Below are positions 62,971 through 64,000 of a DNA stretch of 64,000 nt, piece after piece. A model generated the notes under the pieces. That model had not been told where the DNA came from. It saw only the letters and a program-made list of their open reading frames with translations, and did not search any database. The translations under genes and the position numbers were made by a program. The DNA is from Selaginella tamariscina (lineage: Eukaryota; Streptophyta; Lycopodiopsida; Selaginellales; Selaginellaceae), in contig PUQB01000449.1 of the NCBI GenBank assembly GCA_003024785.1, positions 85,374 through 149,373 of the forward strand, written 5' to 3'. Position 1 is the stretch's first letter. Every line of letters starts with the position of its first letter.

Positions 62971-63550
62971 AACCCTAAACCCTAAACCCTAAACCCTGTG
63001 TATACATGTGTGTACAAAAATAATTTTTCAACACTCTCTCTTCACACCATGCATGATCCATCCTAAACCCTAAACCCTAAACCCTAATATGTAACACAAT
63101 GAATTTACTCATGTAATATGTATGTATGTCTGTGTGTATACACGTGTGTATGTATATATGTGTACTCTGTATGTATATATGTGTACTTTCTGTCTTCTCT
63201 CATACATACACACCATGCATGATCCATGTTAATATGTACTGTCTCTCTTCTCTCAAACATACACACCATGCATGATCTATAATATGTACTCGGTCTCTAA
63301 TATTATGTACTAATATGTATGTATGTCTGTGTGTATAATACACACCATGCATGATCCATAATATGTACTGTCTCTCTTCTCTCATATACTATGTATGTAT
63401 ATCTGTGTATAATATGTGTAAGTATATATGTGTACTAATATATGCAATGTGTACAAAAATAATTTTTCAACACTCTCTCTTCTCTCATACATACACACCA
63501 TGCATGATCCATCCTAAATCCAAAACCCTAAACCCTAAACCCTAAACCCA
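62971..63550. repeat. Telobox arrays and RY-motif cluster of the second copy
   Basis: CCCTAAA arrays at 62,971-62,997, 63,062-63,087 and 63,524-63,550 with CATGCATG words near 63,048, 63,214, 63,270, 63,346 and 63,499. One more telobox array than in the first copy. Confidence 0.9.
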
Positions 63551-64000
63551 TGTAATATGTATGTATGTCTGTGTGTATACACGTGTGTATGTATATATTA
63601 TGTGTATTAATATATGCAATGTGTATGTATGTATTGATACACATGAAACTTTAACACTCTCATGGACACACACATGTTAAATCCCTGCATGATTTATATT
63701 TTTGGGGTGTATGTGATACACCCACGCACACGCACGCGCTAATAATATAATGAAAGAATATTCGTTTAGGGCGAATCTATATTTTATTCTTTTTAGGGTT
63801 TAAGTATATTCTCAGAAGGAATATTCTATTAGGGTTAATATATATATTTAATTCCTTTAGGGTTTAGGTATATTCTTAGGGTTTCAAGAGGCGGCGGCTG
63901 TGAAATCGGCGGCGGCTGTGCACACAGGTGAGATCTTGTGTGTGTGTGTGTATGTATGTATGTATATATGTATAGGAGTGTGCGTATAATTTTATTTATT
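63551..64000. other. AT-rich and CA/TG-rich spacer, start of the minisatellite
   Basis: Near-identical to 41,775-42,215. 'ggcggcggctgtg' is duplicated near 63,892-63,918. Cut by the window end. Confidence 0.8.

Larger units (their letters stand above)
56757..64000. mobile_element. Second copy of the giant element (left part only, runs off the window)
   Basis: Left terminus 'ttgtaactaaaatgggcatg' at about 56,767, then colinear with 35,385 onward: subterminal AT-rich DNA, transposase gene with deletions, 5' intron with palindrome array, leader exon. The array-plus-leader block is then duplicated (59.1-60.5 and 60.5-61.9 kb), after which the sequence is near-identical to 39.7-42.2 kb up to the window end. 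The right half with the ParB and HAD genes is not visible. Confidence 0.85.

Noticed and set aside
1-64000. tRNA or rRNA genes
   Set aside because: I looked for tRNA A/B-box-like arrangements and rRNA-like blocks by eye and saw none convincing; a tRNAscan run would be decisive.

Overview
This is a window of a repeat-dominated land-plant nuclear genome. It holds one recognisable host gene, a STOP1-type C2H2 zinc-finger transcription factor (21.5-22.95 kb, minus strand). Short arrays of the plant telomere repeat CCCTAAA, GT-AG introns and decayed plant-type Ty3/gypsy retrotransposons fit a plant. The TE load and intronless STOP1 would suit a large genome such as a fern, lycophyte or other seed-free plant, but the sequence alone does not settle the lineage.

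Layout. 0-2 kb: decayed Ty3/gypsy pol. 2.2-4.3 kb: a foldback transposon made of two left ends of the giant element described below. 4.4-6.4 kb: a decayed ORF with a coiled-coil part. 6.5-8.5 kb: a long LTR-like repeat whose copies recur, in both orientations, about ten times. 8.6-20 kb: AT-rich relics, including a 359-bp hairpin element, a three-copy 112-bp tandem repeat and a RING-like relic. 21.5-23 kb: STOP1-like gene. 23.9-30.3 kb: more gypsy and LTR relics. 30.3-33.1 kb: a truncated gypsy element (gag-protease-RT) between two 69-bp LTR remnants. 33.4-35.1 kb: another LTR-like copy.

The most interesting object is a giant DNA-transposon-like element of about 14.9 kb (about 35,385-50,246) with matching inverted ends of roughly 20-26 bp. 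Leftward it encodes a 984-aa DDE-like, DUF7869-type putative transposase. Its 5' intron contains an array of a perfect palindrome, GGCGGGATTAATCCCGCC, spaced about 45 bp apart. The centre holds AT-rich DNA, telobox and RY-motif clusters, CA/TA minisatellites and a second palindrome array. Rightward it encodes a ParB-like/Srx-fold protein apparently fused to a degenerate adenine/cytosine-N MTase-like fold, followed by an FCP1-like HAD phosphatase. A second copy (56,757 to beyond the window end) has an internally deleted transposase gene and a duplicated palindrome array. A much older relic of the right half, array plus ParB-like gene, lies at 54.0-56.6 kb. The foldback at 2.2-4.3 kb belongs to the same family.

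Reading frames of otherwise conserved genes (STOP1, the MTase tail, the HAD gene) are interrupted by frame changes that fit small losses in short homopolymers. Three occur within STOP1 alone. This pattern fits residual long-read assembly error better than pseudogenisation, so broken frames here should be interpreted cautiously.
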